Shown here piece after piece: positions 18,106 through 26,542 of a DNA stretch of 64,000 nt (position 1 is its first letter; each line of letters starts with the position of its first letter). The notes below the pieces were generated by a model that was given only the letters and a program-made list of their open reading frames with translations, searched no databases and was not told the DNA's origin. Location: positions 1 to 64,000 of the forward strand of contig CAZJQS010000028.1 of NCBI GenBank assembly GCA_964548175.1, given 5' to 3'. The position numbers and the translations under genes were made by a program. The DNA comes from JANQPA01 sp964548175. GTDB taxonomy: Bacteria > Bacteroidota > Bacteroidia > Chitinophagales > Saprospiraceae.

Positions 18106-18497
18106 GTGTATGGTTTTTTGTTTGACAATTGGGACAGGAAGGATATAATTTTTTATTTCTTATTTACATTTTTTAAATATTAATAATTTTTCAAAACTCC
18201 TTTTTTACAAAATAAATTACTTAAAAAACCCAAATAAGTCAAACAAAAAACACACATAACAGCTATAAACCATTGCCAATTTGAGAAGGCCATAAGACAC
18301 GGGCGGGGAGAAGTTAAATTATAAAACCTGGAGGCTATGTGAAAAGTCAGCTGCTCCTCTCGCCTGACGGCCGGCAGGTTTGCTCGGCTTAAATAACCAT
18401 CAACTGACAACTTCTTAAAAGAAACGGAACACTAAATAACCAGATTAGCCTTCACTATTCCGGGATGTTTCATTTTTATGAAGTCCGCCGGAAAAAC
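18106..18497. other. intergenic region (392 bp)
   Basis: The first 180 bp are very AT-rich. A half copy of the outer arm of the 2446-2635 element sits at 18338-18394. An open frame on the minus strand (18180-18410) crosses that repeat and shows no protein-like features, so I do not call it. Otherwise I see nothing. Confidence 0.5.
18338..18394 (+). repeat. half copy of inverted-repeat element (left outer arm)
   Basis: This matches 2446-2503 closely: TGTGAAAAGTCAGCTGCTCC, then GCCTGACGGCCGGCAGGTTT and GCTCGGCTTAAAT. The internal hairpin and the right arm are absent, so it is a truncated copy or a solo end. Confidence 0.7.
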
Positions 18498-20864
18498 TTA
18501 AGGTTTGATCTTTTTGCCTTGAGCTTTCTGCATAGGATTCAATTGTTCTTTTTCCTTATGTGCTTTAAATATCTGAAAACGAGTAGGCTGGGGAGCGATT
18601 TCGGGCCAGTTATTGTTAGACTCATCCACATCAGCTGTGACGCGATCGGGGTCGAGGCGGATGTTGGTGACGACTTTATCTTTAACGAATACTTTTGAAA
18701 AGCTAGTTTCGTTTTTGCGCCAGATCTCCACAGGTATACGCTCTTTTTCAGTCGTACCGTCTTCAAAAGTCCATTCAATGATCACAGGCATGACCAGGCC
18801 GCCCTTATTGCTAAAATGCAGTTCATAGAAGTTTTTATCTGCAAATCTTTGTTTTTCTTTCTGGCTGAAGGTTTCTTCAAAAAAGACCATGGTAGTAGTT
18901 TGAATAGAATCTTCTGTTTCCCAGGGCTTGTAGTTGGTGTAGAAATCCTGGAGTTCGGGATCTTCCTCTACTTTGAACTTCATACCCGACTCTCGATTGC
19001 GCTTTCTGGTGATGTCGTCAAAAGGTTTGGTTACTTTGTAGGAAAAAGTCTGTTCCACCGGTTTAGGATCATTTTCCATATCGACTTTATACCAGCTTAC
19101 GGAATCCAGGGAAATATCTACGGCATCGATGCTGTAGAACCAACCTCTCCAGAACCAATCCAGGTCTACCCCACTGGCATCTTCCATGGTTCGGAAAAAG
19201 TCGGCAGGGGTAGGATGTTTAAAGGCCCAACGGCGGCAGTATTCCTTAAATGCAAAATCAAATAATTCCCGGCCCATGATGGTTTCCCGGAGGATATTCA
19301 ATCCGGTGGCCGGTTTGGAATAAGCATTACTGCCGTAATCAATGATATTCTCGCTATTGGTCATGATGGGTTCGAGGCGATCTTTATCCTGGCCCATGTA
19401 CGGGGCGATGGTATGGGCCGATCCCCAGCGTGAGGGGAAGTTATTGTCCCACTCCTGCTCGGTCAGGTACTGAATAAAGCTATTGATGCCTTCGTCCATC
19501 CAGGCCCATTGCCGTTCGTCGCTGTTGATGATCATAGGGAAATAGTTATGGCCGACCTCGTGAATGATAACCAGCAAAGCGGCGTTTTTTTCTTCCTCGG
19601 TGTAGGTGCCGTCTTTTTCGGCCCGCCCACGGTTAAAACAGATCATAGGATATTCCATGCCGCTTCTGCCTTCTACGGAGATGGCCGTAGGATAGGGATA
19701 AGGGATGGAATACCGGGAATAAACCTCCAGGGTATGTGCTACGGCTTTAGTGGAAAACTTGCTGTAAATAGGATAGGCCTCCTTGGGATAATAGCTCATA
19801 CACATGACCCTTTTCCCTTCTTCGGTAATGTGAGGCATTGCATCCCATATGTATTTACGGCTGGCTGTCCATGCGAAATCACGCACGTTTTCCGCTTTAT
19901 ATATCCAGGTTTGCAACTCCTCCGCCGGTTTCTGCATTTCCATCTTTTGAGCTTCTTCCAGGGTAACGATCTTGAAGGGTTCTTCGGCTGTTTTGGATTG
20001 TTCCCAGCGAGCGTATTGTGCAGGCGTCAGAACGTCTTTATAGTTAAGACACTCTCCGGTAGATCCCACCAGGTAATCCTTAGGCAAGGTCATTTTCACT
20101 ACAAAATTACCGAAGGTAAGAGCAAATTCTCCCCGGCCGGTAAACTGTTTGTTTTGCCAGCCTTCGTTATCGGTGTAGGTGCATAAGCGCGGGTACCATT
20201 GAGTGATGGTAAAGAGGTAGTTACCGTCTTCTTCAAAGAATTCATACCCCCCGCGACCTCCATCCGGGCCGTTGACGCGGTCGATCAGGTAATAATACCA
20301 GTCAATTTTGAAGGAGAACTTTTCCCCTGGCTTAAGCGGCTCAGGCAGGTCGATACGCATGACGGTCTGATTGATGGTATAATCCAGGGGGTTGTCGTTG
20401 GCGTCGGTCACTTTGACGATATTGCAGCCATATCTCTGCAGCAGTTCCTTTTTATTGAGGTCATTCAGCTGTCGTTCGCTCATAAAAGGGCTGATTTGGC
20501 TGCCGTCCTGATAGTTGGCGTCGGAGATGGGTGAGTGCTCATTCTCGTCCAGTTGCAGCCAAAGATATCTCAATGTATTCGGCGATTGGTTGTAGTAAGT
20601 CACTGATTCGGCGCCGTCCAGCCGCTGATTTTCCACATCAAGCGTACACTCAATGTCGTAATCGCAGCGTTGCTGCCAGTATTCGGGGCCTGGCGCCCCA
20701 TCCATACCCCGGTAGGCATTGGGATCGGGAAGTATGGTCCCCAGCTGTTCGAATTTATTCCCATGATTAGAGGTTTGCTGGCTCCATAGGATGGGAGCGG
20801 ACAGCGCGAAAAGAATGCACAAAAGCCAAATTCTTAGAAAGTCCATGTTTAATGTATTGACCAT
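18498..20864 (-). CDS. M1 family metallopeptidase
   Basis: This is an aminopeptidase-type zinc protease of the gluzincin M1 family, about 788 residues from the ATG at 20862-20864. A second ATG at 20844-20846 (MDFLRIWLLCIL) is equally possible and sits directly before the signal peptide. A longer TTG start at 20931 would fall inside a palindromic repeat and is unlikely. The zinc motif is HEVGHN near residues 434-439, with the third ligand Glu in WMDEGINSFIQY about 18 residues later. The exopeptidase loop reads GRSGMEYPM, close to the GxMEN consensus. The N-terminal beta-saddle domain (CDYIECTLD-like start) and a long C-terminal region follow the family. It probably acts in the periplasm or on the surface in peptide turnover. 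The upstream region carries the GACCTC palindrome at 20926-20956. Confidence 0.9.
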   Translation of the reverse strand: MVNTLNMDFLRIWLLCILFALSAPILWSQQTSNHGNKFEQLGTILPDPNAYRGMDGAPGPEYWQQRCDYDIECTLDVENQRLDGAESVTYYNQSPNTLRYLWLQLDENEHSPISDANYQDGSQISPFMSERQLNDLNKKELLQRYGCNIVKVTDANDNPLDYTINQTVMRIDLPEPLKPGEKFSFKIDWYYYLIDRVNGPDGGRGGYEFFEEDGNYLFTITQWYPRLCTYTDNEGWQNKQFTGRGEFALTFGNFVVKMTLPKDYLVGSTGECLNYKDVLTPAQYARWEQSKTAEEPFKIVTLEEAQKMEMQKPAEELQTWIYKAENVRDFAWTASRKYIWDAMPHITEEGKRVMCMSYYPKEAYPIYSKFSTKAVAHTLEVYSRYSIPYPYPTAISVEGRSGMEYPMICFNRGRAEKDGTYTEEEKNAALLVIIHEVGHNYFPMIINSDERQWAWMDEGINSFIQYLTEQEWDNNFPSRWGSAHTIAPYMGQDKDRLEPIMTNSENIIDYGSNAYSKPATGLNILRETIMGRELFDFAFKEYCRRWAFKHPTPADFFRTMEDASGVDLDWFWRGWFYSIDAVDISLDSVSWYKVDMENDPKPVEQTFSYKVTKPFDDITRKRNRESGMKFKVEEDPELQDFYTNYKPWETEDSIQTTTMVFFEETFSQKEKQRFADKNFYELHFSNKGGLVMPVIIEWTFEDGTTEKERIPVEIWRKNETSFSKVFVKDKVVTNIRLDPDRVTADVDESNNNWPEIAPQPTRFQIFKAHKEKEQLNPMQKAQGKKIKP

Positions 20865-20925
20865 AGCCGATGTTTTATTGATAAAGGATGTTTGGATAAA
20901 TCTACAAAAATCCTGGATTTTGTTA

Positions 20926-20956
20926 GACCTCAAAGGTCTTAAAGACCTTTGAGGTC
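20926..20956. repeat. 31-bp GACCTC palindrome, copy 1
   Basis: A perfect inverted repeat starts GACCTCAAAGGTCTT and ends AAGACCTTTGAGGTC. It lies in the leader region of the M1 peptidase gene. Near-identical copies occur at 21086-21122 and 43149-43185. Confidence 0.85.
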
Positions 20957-21085
20957 CCCAGAAAAAAGCCGCCGGACAAAACCGGACATCATTACGAGGT
21001 CTGTGATTTTTTTAACACTATGTAAAATACTGACTATCTGATTTTTGCAGGCGAAAAATCAAGAAAATGTGGAAAACTTTCATTT

Positions 21086-21122
21086 TTAGACCTCAGAGGT
21101 CTTAAAGACCTCTGAGGTCTAA
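21086..21122. repeat. 37-bp GACCTC palindrome, copy 2
   Basis: An inverted repeat starts TTAGACCTCAGAGGTCTT and ends AAGACCTCTGAGGTCTAA. It sits 28 bp after the stop codon of the amylase gene on the minus strand, where a terminator would be expected. Its arms are the same as those of copy 3. Confidence 0.85.
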
Positions 21123-21149
21123 GAGAATTTTTTTTTAAAAAAAAACACT

Positions 21150-23996
21150 CTACTCCCTCACCACGACTTTGGACAAATACACACGCCCCTCTCCCATCGA
21201 AACCAGTTCCACTACATACAAGCCAGCCGCCAATTGCGGGAGATCGATTTCCAGGACCGGTAGTCCGGCGGTGTTTCCGGGTAAGGCTACTTCCCAGTTC
21301 ACCACTCCCCTGCTGTCGATGATGCGCAGATGGCCGCCTGTAATATTGTTTTCGCCGAGCTCAAGCCTCAGACGCTCTCCTGAACGAATGGGATTGGGAT
21401 AGGCTTTAAGGTTCGTTTGGAGAAACCGGTCGTCGGAGGAAGTTATGCCGCCGGATAAACTTGGCCGTTCGATATCCGTGCTTAACCATAGCCGTTGCTG
21501 GCCGGGTAATAAAGGAAATTGCGCGCTGCCCCCGCTTACTTCTATGGCTTGTTCCGTAAAATAGTCGTACCACCGACCGTCCAGCGGAAAACTGACCGTG
21601 ACACTTTCACTGGTCAACCCAAAATTGCCGACCGCAACTACCGAGAGTTCGTCTTCACTTAACGTAATGGTCTTAACAGCAGACCGGATATTGATGATCG
21701 CTTCCTCGTCCTGAAAGGTATTTCTGTATGTATTCCGCAAATAAGTCAGATCAGCAATATGATCGTATAACATCTTACGTGCATTCACCTCCAGGTAATC
21801 CCAGCGTACCGGCTTCCGCCCTGTCCGACAATCGCCGTCTATCGTTCCGCTGCCAATGCAATAGTTTATACTGAAATCATATCCCAACTCCCCAAATTGC
21901 CACATCATCTTGGGGCCGGGAATGGTCCATAAAAAGGTATGCGCCATAGCTGCCCGATTCAATGCCGTGCCTAGCCTTTTTACATCATAACTACCGCTGC
22001 TTCTGCCAAATTCCTGAGCCTGATACAAAATGCGTTCCTCATCATGGCTTTCCATATAAGTAACGACATGAGGGTCGTTCCAGCCTCTGTTTTTATAATA
22101 TCCCCAAGAAAAATCTGACTCATTGACATTACCCTCCACAGCCTGACCGTAATGGTAATGCAGATTGCCCCAGAATAAAAAACCGTAATCCGCCAGTTCT
22201 TTTTCTTCCGTATTGTCCGCAAAATGTTCGAGTATGAGAATGGCATTGGGAAAATCCTCCCAAATGTCATCCCCGATCTCTTTCCATAAAGCTACCCGAG
22301 CAGCGTCATACCCCCCCCATGCCCCCACATCATTAGGTGTGTTCCGTTGGGTAAATCCCTTGGAAAGGTCAAAGCGATATCCGTCAATATGGTATTCTTC
22401 AAGCCAATAATGATTCATCCGGGCTACGAAGCGCTTGGTGGAAGGACTGTCGTGATTAAAATCAAACCCGACATTGAATGGGTGCCTGGCTTCCACATTA
22501 AACCAGGGGTTTTCAGCCGAAGGTCCAGATCCATTCACGTTCTGATACAACCTCACCAATGGACTTTCTCCAAAAGCATGATTGTACACCACATCCAAAA
22601 ATACCGCCATACCTCGCCGATGGGCTTCATCCACAAAGGCCTTGAAAGTAATCGGATCACCGTAATATTTGTCCAGCGCCATGTGGAAAGAAGGATTATA
22701 CCCCCAACTGTCGTTATTCTCAAATTCACTTACCGGCATAAGCTGGATCGCATTAATGCCCAGCCCCTGCAAATAATCAAGCGTGTCGATCAAATTATCA
22801 AAAGAGCTGGTCTCAAAAAAATCCCGAACCAATAATTCATAAATATTGAGCTCTGCTACCGCAGGCGGCGTGAAATCCGTCACCTGCCAGTCGTATTCAA
22901 AACCCTCTACTCTGAAAACCGTCAGCCGCTCGCTGCTGCTTCCTTCCGAAAAGGGCGGAATGGCGTCATTGTGCGAAAGAGGAATCTGCGGATCATCAAA
23001 GCGATCTACGATCAATTCGCTGTAGGGGTCTGCAGTGGCCAGATCATCCACCAGGTATTCGTAATAATGCCACTCCCCTGCATCTAAACTGTCTATGGTG
23101 ATCCAGAAAAACTGGCCGTCCGGACTTTTTTTCATTAAATAACTAATATCAGTCTTGTAGCCGTTAAAATCTCCTCTTACAAAAACAGCCTTTTTGCCAG
23201 GCGCCTCCAATACCAGGCTGATGCTGCCGTCTTCATTTCGATTTAAACCCAACAACAGCCCCTCAGGTACTTGTGCTATCTCTGGCTCCGGAACCTGAAC
23301 ATAGAAAAAAGAGGCCGTATCGGCATCTCCTGTTTCCGTGTTAACAGCAATGAAATCTACCGTATGCGTACCAGGTTCGTCCGGAACGACATGATCATAG
23401 GAAAAACGAAAAGTATCCACCGCCGAACGGGCTATCTCTTCCCCGTCCAGATCAATCCGCAGAGAAGCTTTAATATTGGAAATACCGGAAATCGGAATCA
23501 CCTCGCCTGCTTGTACAGTAATCGAGGCCCCTTCCTCCGGCGTTTCCAGAACAGACAGTATCGTAGCGTCTTCCGGAAAAACGTCCAGGAAAATATCGGC
23601 GCCGCCATCTCCGCGGCCGGCCCGGCCTCCGCCATCATCGTGGAAAAGAATAGAAATCTCCTCAATGGGGGTTCCTTCAGCTACTCCATAAAATTCACGC
23701 ATGTCTTCTATGACAAAAGTGTACGTATTCTGGCCCGTCCGGGTCATTCTCAATTCCGGATCGGCCTGCCCCCAGACTCCTCGTATGTTTTGCCAGCGCT
23801 GCCCGTCAATGGTTACTCCAGTATAAACGTATACATCACAATTGCAATTTTCCAAACCTCTGTTTCCCTGACGGGCATCAAAATTGATGGATAAGCGCTC
23901 TCCCGGATTCGGAAAGGGCGGATTCGTTCTGACAACCTGCGCCCCAATGCTCCAGGCCGCCATTACAAAAATCAATAGTAAGGTCTGCTTTTTCAT
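21150..23996 (-). CDS. GH13 alpha-amylase family protein with T9SS type A C-terminus
   Basis: This is a 948-residue secreted glycoside hydrolase acting on alpha-glucans. Order of parts: signal peptide (1-19), an N-terminal beta domain with a CNCDVYVYTG stretch (about 20-115), an Ig-like segment, an E-set/CBM48-like domain near 250-335 (VFVRGDFNGY), and the GH13 barrel from about 385. Catalytic motifs are VVYNHAFGE (region I), DGYRFDLSKG with the nucleophile Asp near 542 (II), ILEHF with the acid/base Glu near 587 (III) and ESHDEER near 650 (IV). The last 80 residues (KAYPNPIRSGERLRLEL to YLSKVVV) are a type A T9SS sorting domain, so the enzyme is exported across the outer membrane and anchored. 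It lies divergent from the GH20 gene and codirectional with the M1 peptidase, and is part of a polymer-degrading cluster. Confidence 0.93.
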   Translation of the reverse strand: MKKQTLLLIFVMAAWSIGAQVVRTNPPFPNPGERLSINFDARQGNRGLENCNCDVYVYTGVTIDGQRWQNIRGVWGQADPELRMTRTGQNTYTFVIEDMREFYGVAEGTPIEEISILFHDDGGGRAGRGDGGADIFLDVFPEDATILSVLETPEEGASITVQAGEVIPISGISNIKASLRIDLDGEEIARSAVDTFRFSYDHVVPDEPGTHTVDFIAVNTETGDADTASFFYVQVPEPEIAQVPEGLLLGLNRNEDGSISLVLEAPGKKAVFVRGDFNGYKTDISYLMKKSPDGQFFWITIDSLDAGEWHYYEYLVDDLATADPYSELIVDRFDDPQIPLSHNDAIPPFSEGSSSERLTVFRVEGFEYDWQVTDFTPPAVAELNIYELLVRDFFETSSFDNLIDTLDYLQGLGINAIQLMPVSEFENNDSWGYNPSFHMALDKYYGDPITFKAFVDEAHRRGMAVFLDVVYNHAFGESPLVRLYQNVNGSGPSAENPWFNVEARHPFNVGFDFNHDSPSTKRFVARMNHYWLEEYHIDGYRFDLSKGFTQRNTPNDVGAWGGYDAARVALWKEIGDDIWEDFPNAILILEHFADNTEEKELADYGFLFWGNLHYHYGQAVEGNVNESDFSWGYYKNRGWNDPHVVTYMESHDEERILYQAQEFGRSSGSYDVKRLGTALNRAAMAHTFLWTIPGPKMMWQFGELGYDFSINYCIGSGTIDGDCRTGRKPVRWDYLEVNARKMLYDHIADLTYLRNTYRNTFQDEEAIINIRSAVKTITLSEDELSVVAVGNFGLTSESVTVSFPLDGRWYDYFTEQAIEVSGGSAQFPLLPGQQRLWLSTDIERPSLSGGITSSDDRFLQTNLKAYPNPIRSGERLRLELGENNITGGHLRIIDSRGVVNWEVALPGNTAGLPVLEIDLPQLAAGLYVVELVSMGEGRVYLSKVVVRE

Positions 23997-24181
23997 AATT
24001 TATTATTTCAACCCCAAAAAAACAAAGTTTAAATTTTACACTATCAATAAAAATTAATTTTTTGTTTGGTTTTTACCAACGATGGTTCTGTTCTTTTTTC
24101 TCTTTCATCCTTTTTCCCAAACGCCTGCTGTATTTCAGCATTTTTTTCTATTTTTCCCTCCACCAACTTTTTCCAAAAAAA

Positions 24182-26512
24182 ATGAAAAACCGACACTTTA
24201 TAGCTCTTCTCCTGTTCCTGACCTGCCTGGCTTGTGTGTCAGAAAACCCAATGCCTCATGGAGCTTCAGATTACAAGCTCATTCCCATTCCACAATACCT
24301 TAAAGCCGGAGCAGGTTATTTTCAACTGAGGCCGAAAACCAACCTGGTGTTTGATCAAGATAATGAAGCCATTCGATACAGCGCTGATTATCTGCGCGAC
24401 TTTTTGCAAGCTAACAATCAAATGGAGTTGGAAACGGCAGAGCAAAATAAGAACAATATTGTTTTTCAACTGAATGACGAGATCGAACAAGAGGAAGCTT
24501 ATTCTCTGACCATCACTCAGAAAGGAGTCCTGATCCAGGGAAGCTCACCGGCAGGCATTTTCCGGGGGACCATCACGCTGATCCAGCTCATCACTCAGCA
24601 GAGCGGACTACAAGATCTGGTAGAATTGCCTTGCGTTTTCATTGAAGATAAACCTGCATTTTCCTATCGCGGCATGCATCTCGATGTCGGGCGTCACTTT
24701 TTTCCTGTAGAATTCATCAAAAAATACATCGACCTGCTGGCTTTTTACAAATTGAACCGTTTTCACTGGCACCTGACGGAAGACCAGGGCTGGCGCATCG
24801 AGATCAAGCAATACCCCAAACTTCAGCAGGTAGCCGCCTACCGCCCCGAAACCCTGATCGGCCACTACAGTGATCAGCCACATCAATTTGACGGCGAGCG
24901 TTATGGCGGGTATTACACCCAGGAAGAAGTGAAAGAAGTGGTTCAATACGCCCGCGAAAGGTTCATTACCATTATTCCCGAAATTGAAATGCCTGGACAT
25001 TCCCGAGCTGCCCTGGCGGCTTATCCGGAACTGGGTTGCACGGGTGAGCAATACGAGGTGGCCACCAAATGGGGCGTATTCGAAGAGGTCTATTTCCCAA
25101 AAGAAGAGACCTTTGAATTTTTGGAAAATGTACTCACCGAGGTTATGGCCCTTTTTCCCAGCGAATACATCCACATCGGCGGAGATGAGTGCCCGAAAAC
25201 GCAATGGAAAAACAGTACCTATGCCCAGGAATTAATGACAAAAGAAGGATTGAAAGACGAAAATGAACTCCAAAGTTATTTCATCAGACGAATCGAAAAA
25301 TTCCTCAATGAAAACGGCCGGCAGATCATCGGCTGGGATGAAATCCTGGAGGGCGGACTGGCGCCCAACGCGACCGTTATGTCCTGGCGAGGCGAAAGCG
25401 GCGGTGTTGAAGCAGCAAAAGAAGGGCATGACGTAGTAATGACGCCCACTTCTCACTGTTACTTCGACTATTATCAATCCATCCATCCCGACGAACCCCT
25501 GGCCATCGGAGGTTTTATTCCGCTGGAAAAAGTCTACCTCTACCATCCTGTGCCGGAGGAACTCACTGCAGAGGAAGCCGAACATATCCTGGGCGCACAG
25601 GGCAACGTGTGGACGGAATACATGAAAACGCCCGAAAAAGTCGAATACATGGCTTTTCCCAGAGCCATCGCTCTTTCTGAAGTGACCTGGTCGGGTAAAG
25701 AAAAAAAGGATTTCGACAGCTTCACCAAAAGACTTACGCAGCATTTGAAATGGCTGGAAAGACGAAGCGTCAATACTGCTAATCATTTGTACGATGTTAA
25801 ATCTGAAGTCCGCAGCGGCGAGGGAGAAGGCGTTTATTTAAATTTTTACAACCAGGCCAAAGCAGGTATTATCAGATTTGCTTTAGGGGATAGCGCATCC
25901 GCCGGCGATCAGGCCATTCGCAATCCTTTGAAAATCAACGAAAGTGGACAATATACCGCCCAAACTTTTATCGACGGTCAAAAAACGGGGCGGCCGCAAT
26001 CCATCCGCCTTGAACTCCACAAGACCGCCGGCGCTGAAATTGAACTGTTGACCCCGCCTTCCCCAAAATACAATTCAGGCGGCAAGGGCGCCCTGATCAA
26101 CGGCGTACTGGGCAGCAAGGATCGATATGGAGATGAAGAATGGCTGGGCTTCGAAGGAACCGACTTCCAGGCGGTGGTCGATTTGGAAAAAACAGACACG
26201 ATCCGTTCTCTCCAAATGCGTTTTTACCATAGCCCCGGACAATGGATCTACGCGCCAAACGAGGTAAAGGTGCTGTTTAGTAAAGAAAAGGTCGTTCCCG
26301 AAAACTGGGAAACCACCGCTGTGCAAAATAAAAGCACTAAAGTCGTCACGGTCGACATAAATTTAGACCAAACCTCCGGACGCTACCTGCACGTTCAGGT
26401 GCCCAACTTTGGGGTCATTCCCGAGGGAAAACAAGGCGCCGGTAATAAAGCATGGTTGTTCGTAGACGAGCTTAGAAGCTTTGATTCTCCCTCCTTCCCT
26501 CGTAACCAATAA
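24182..26512 (+). CDS. GH20 beta-N-acetylhexosaminidase, lipoprotein
   Basis: This releases terminal beta-GlcNAc/GalNAc from chitin-type oligosaccharides or glycans. From ATG 24182 the product has 776 residues. An upstream in-frame TTG at 24062 would bury the signal peptide and is rejected. The N-terminus (HFIALLLFLTCLACVSE) is a lipoprotein signal with Cys18. A GH20b domain (about 40-150) is followed by the catalytic barrel (RGMHLDVGRHFFP, WHLTEDQGWRIEI, IEMPGHSRAALAAYPEL) with the catalytic Asp-Glu pair in HIGGDECPK near residue 333. A C-terminal beta domain (about 590-776) carries carbohydrate-binding-like features and no T9SS signal. It is followed after 30 bp by a sodium:solute symporter, probably an operon for hydrolysis and uptake of the released sugar. 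Confidence 0.94.
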   Translation: MKNRHFIALLLFLTCLACVSENPMPHGASDYKLIPIPQYLKAGAGYFQLRPKTNLVFDQDNEAIRYSADYLRDFLQANNQMELETAEQNKNNIVFQLNDEIEQEEAYSLTITQKGVLIQGSSPAGIFRGTITLIQLITQQSGLQDLVELPCVFIEDKPAFSYRGMHLDVGRHFFPVEFIKKYIDLLAFYKLNRFHWHLTEDQGWRIEIKQYPKLQQVAAYRPETLIGHYSDQPHQFDGERYGGYYTQEEVKEVVQYARERFITIIPEIEMPGHSRAALAAYPELGCTGEQYEVATKWGVFEEVYFPKEETFEFLENVLTEVMALFPSEYIHIGGDECPKTQWKNSTYAQELMTKEGLKDENELQSYFIRRIEKFLNENGRQIIGWDEILEGGLAPNATVMSWRGESGGVEAAKEGHDVVMTPTSHCYFDYYQSIHPDEPLAIGGFIPLEKVYLYHPVPEELTAEEAEHILGAQGNVWTEYMKTPEKVEYMAFPRAIALSEVTWSGKEKKDFDSFTKRLTQHLKWLERRSVNTANHLYDVKSEVRSGEGEGVYLNFYNQAKAGIIRFALGDSASAGDQAIRNPLKINESGQYTAQTFIDGQKTGRPQSIRLELHKTAGAEIELLTPPSPKYNSGGKGALINGVLGSKDRYGDEEWLGFEGTDFQAVVDLEKTDTIRSLQMRFYHSPGQWIYAPNEVKVLFSKEKVVPENWETTAVQNKSTKVVTVDINLDQTSGRYLHVQVPNFGVIPEGKQGAGNKAWLFVDELRSFDSPSFPRNQ

Positions 26513-26542
26513 CCCAATAACTAACATCCAATATCTATAAAC

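Noticed and set aside
18180..18410. 76-codon open frame on the minus strand
   Set aside because: It crosses the half repeat at 18338-18394 and AT-rich DNA, with no protein-like composition.
20865..20933. TTG-initiated extension of the M1 peptidase
   Set aside because: The start falls inside a palindromic repeat and precedes a clear signal peptide.
24062..24181. Upstream TTG extension of the GH20 gene
   Set aside because: It would put 40 residues before a clear lipoprotein signal; ATG 24182 is better.
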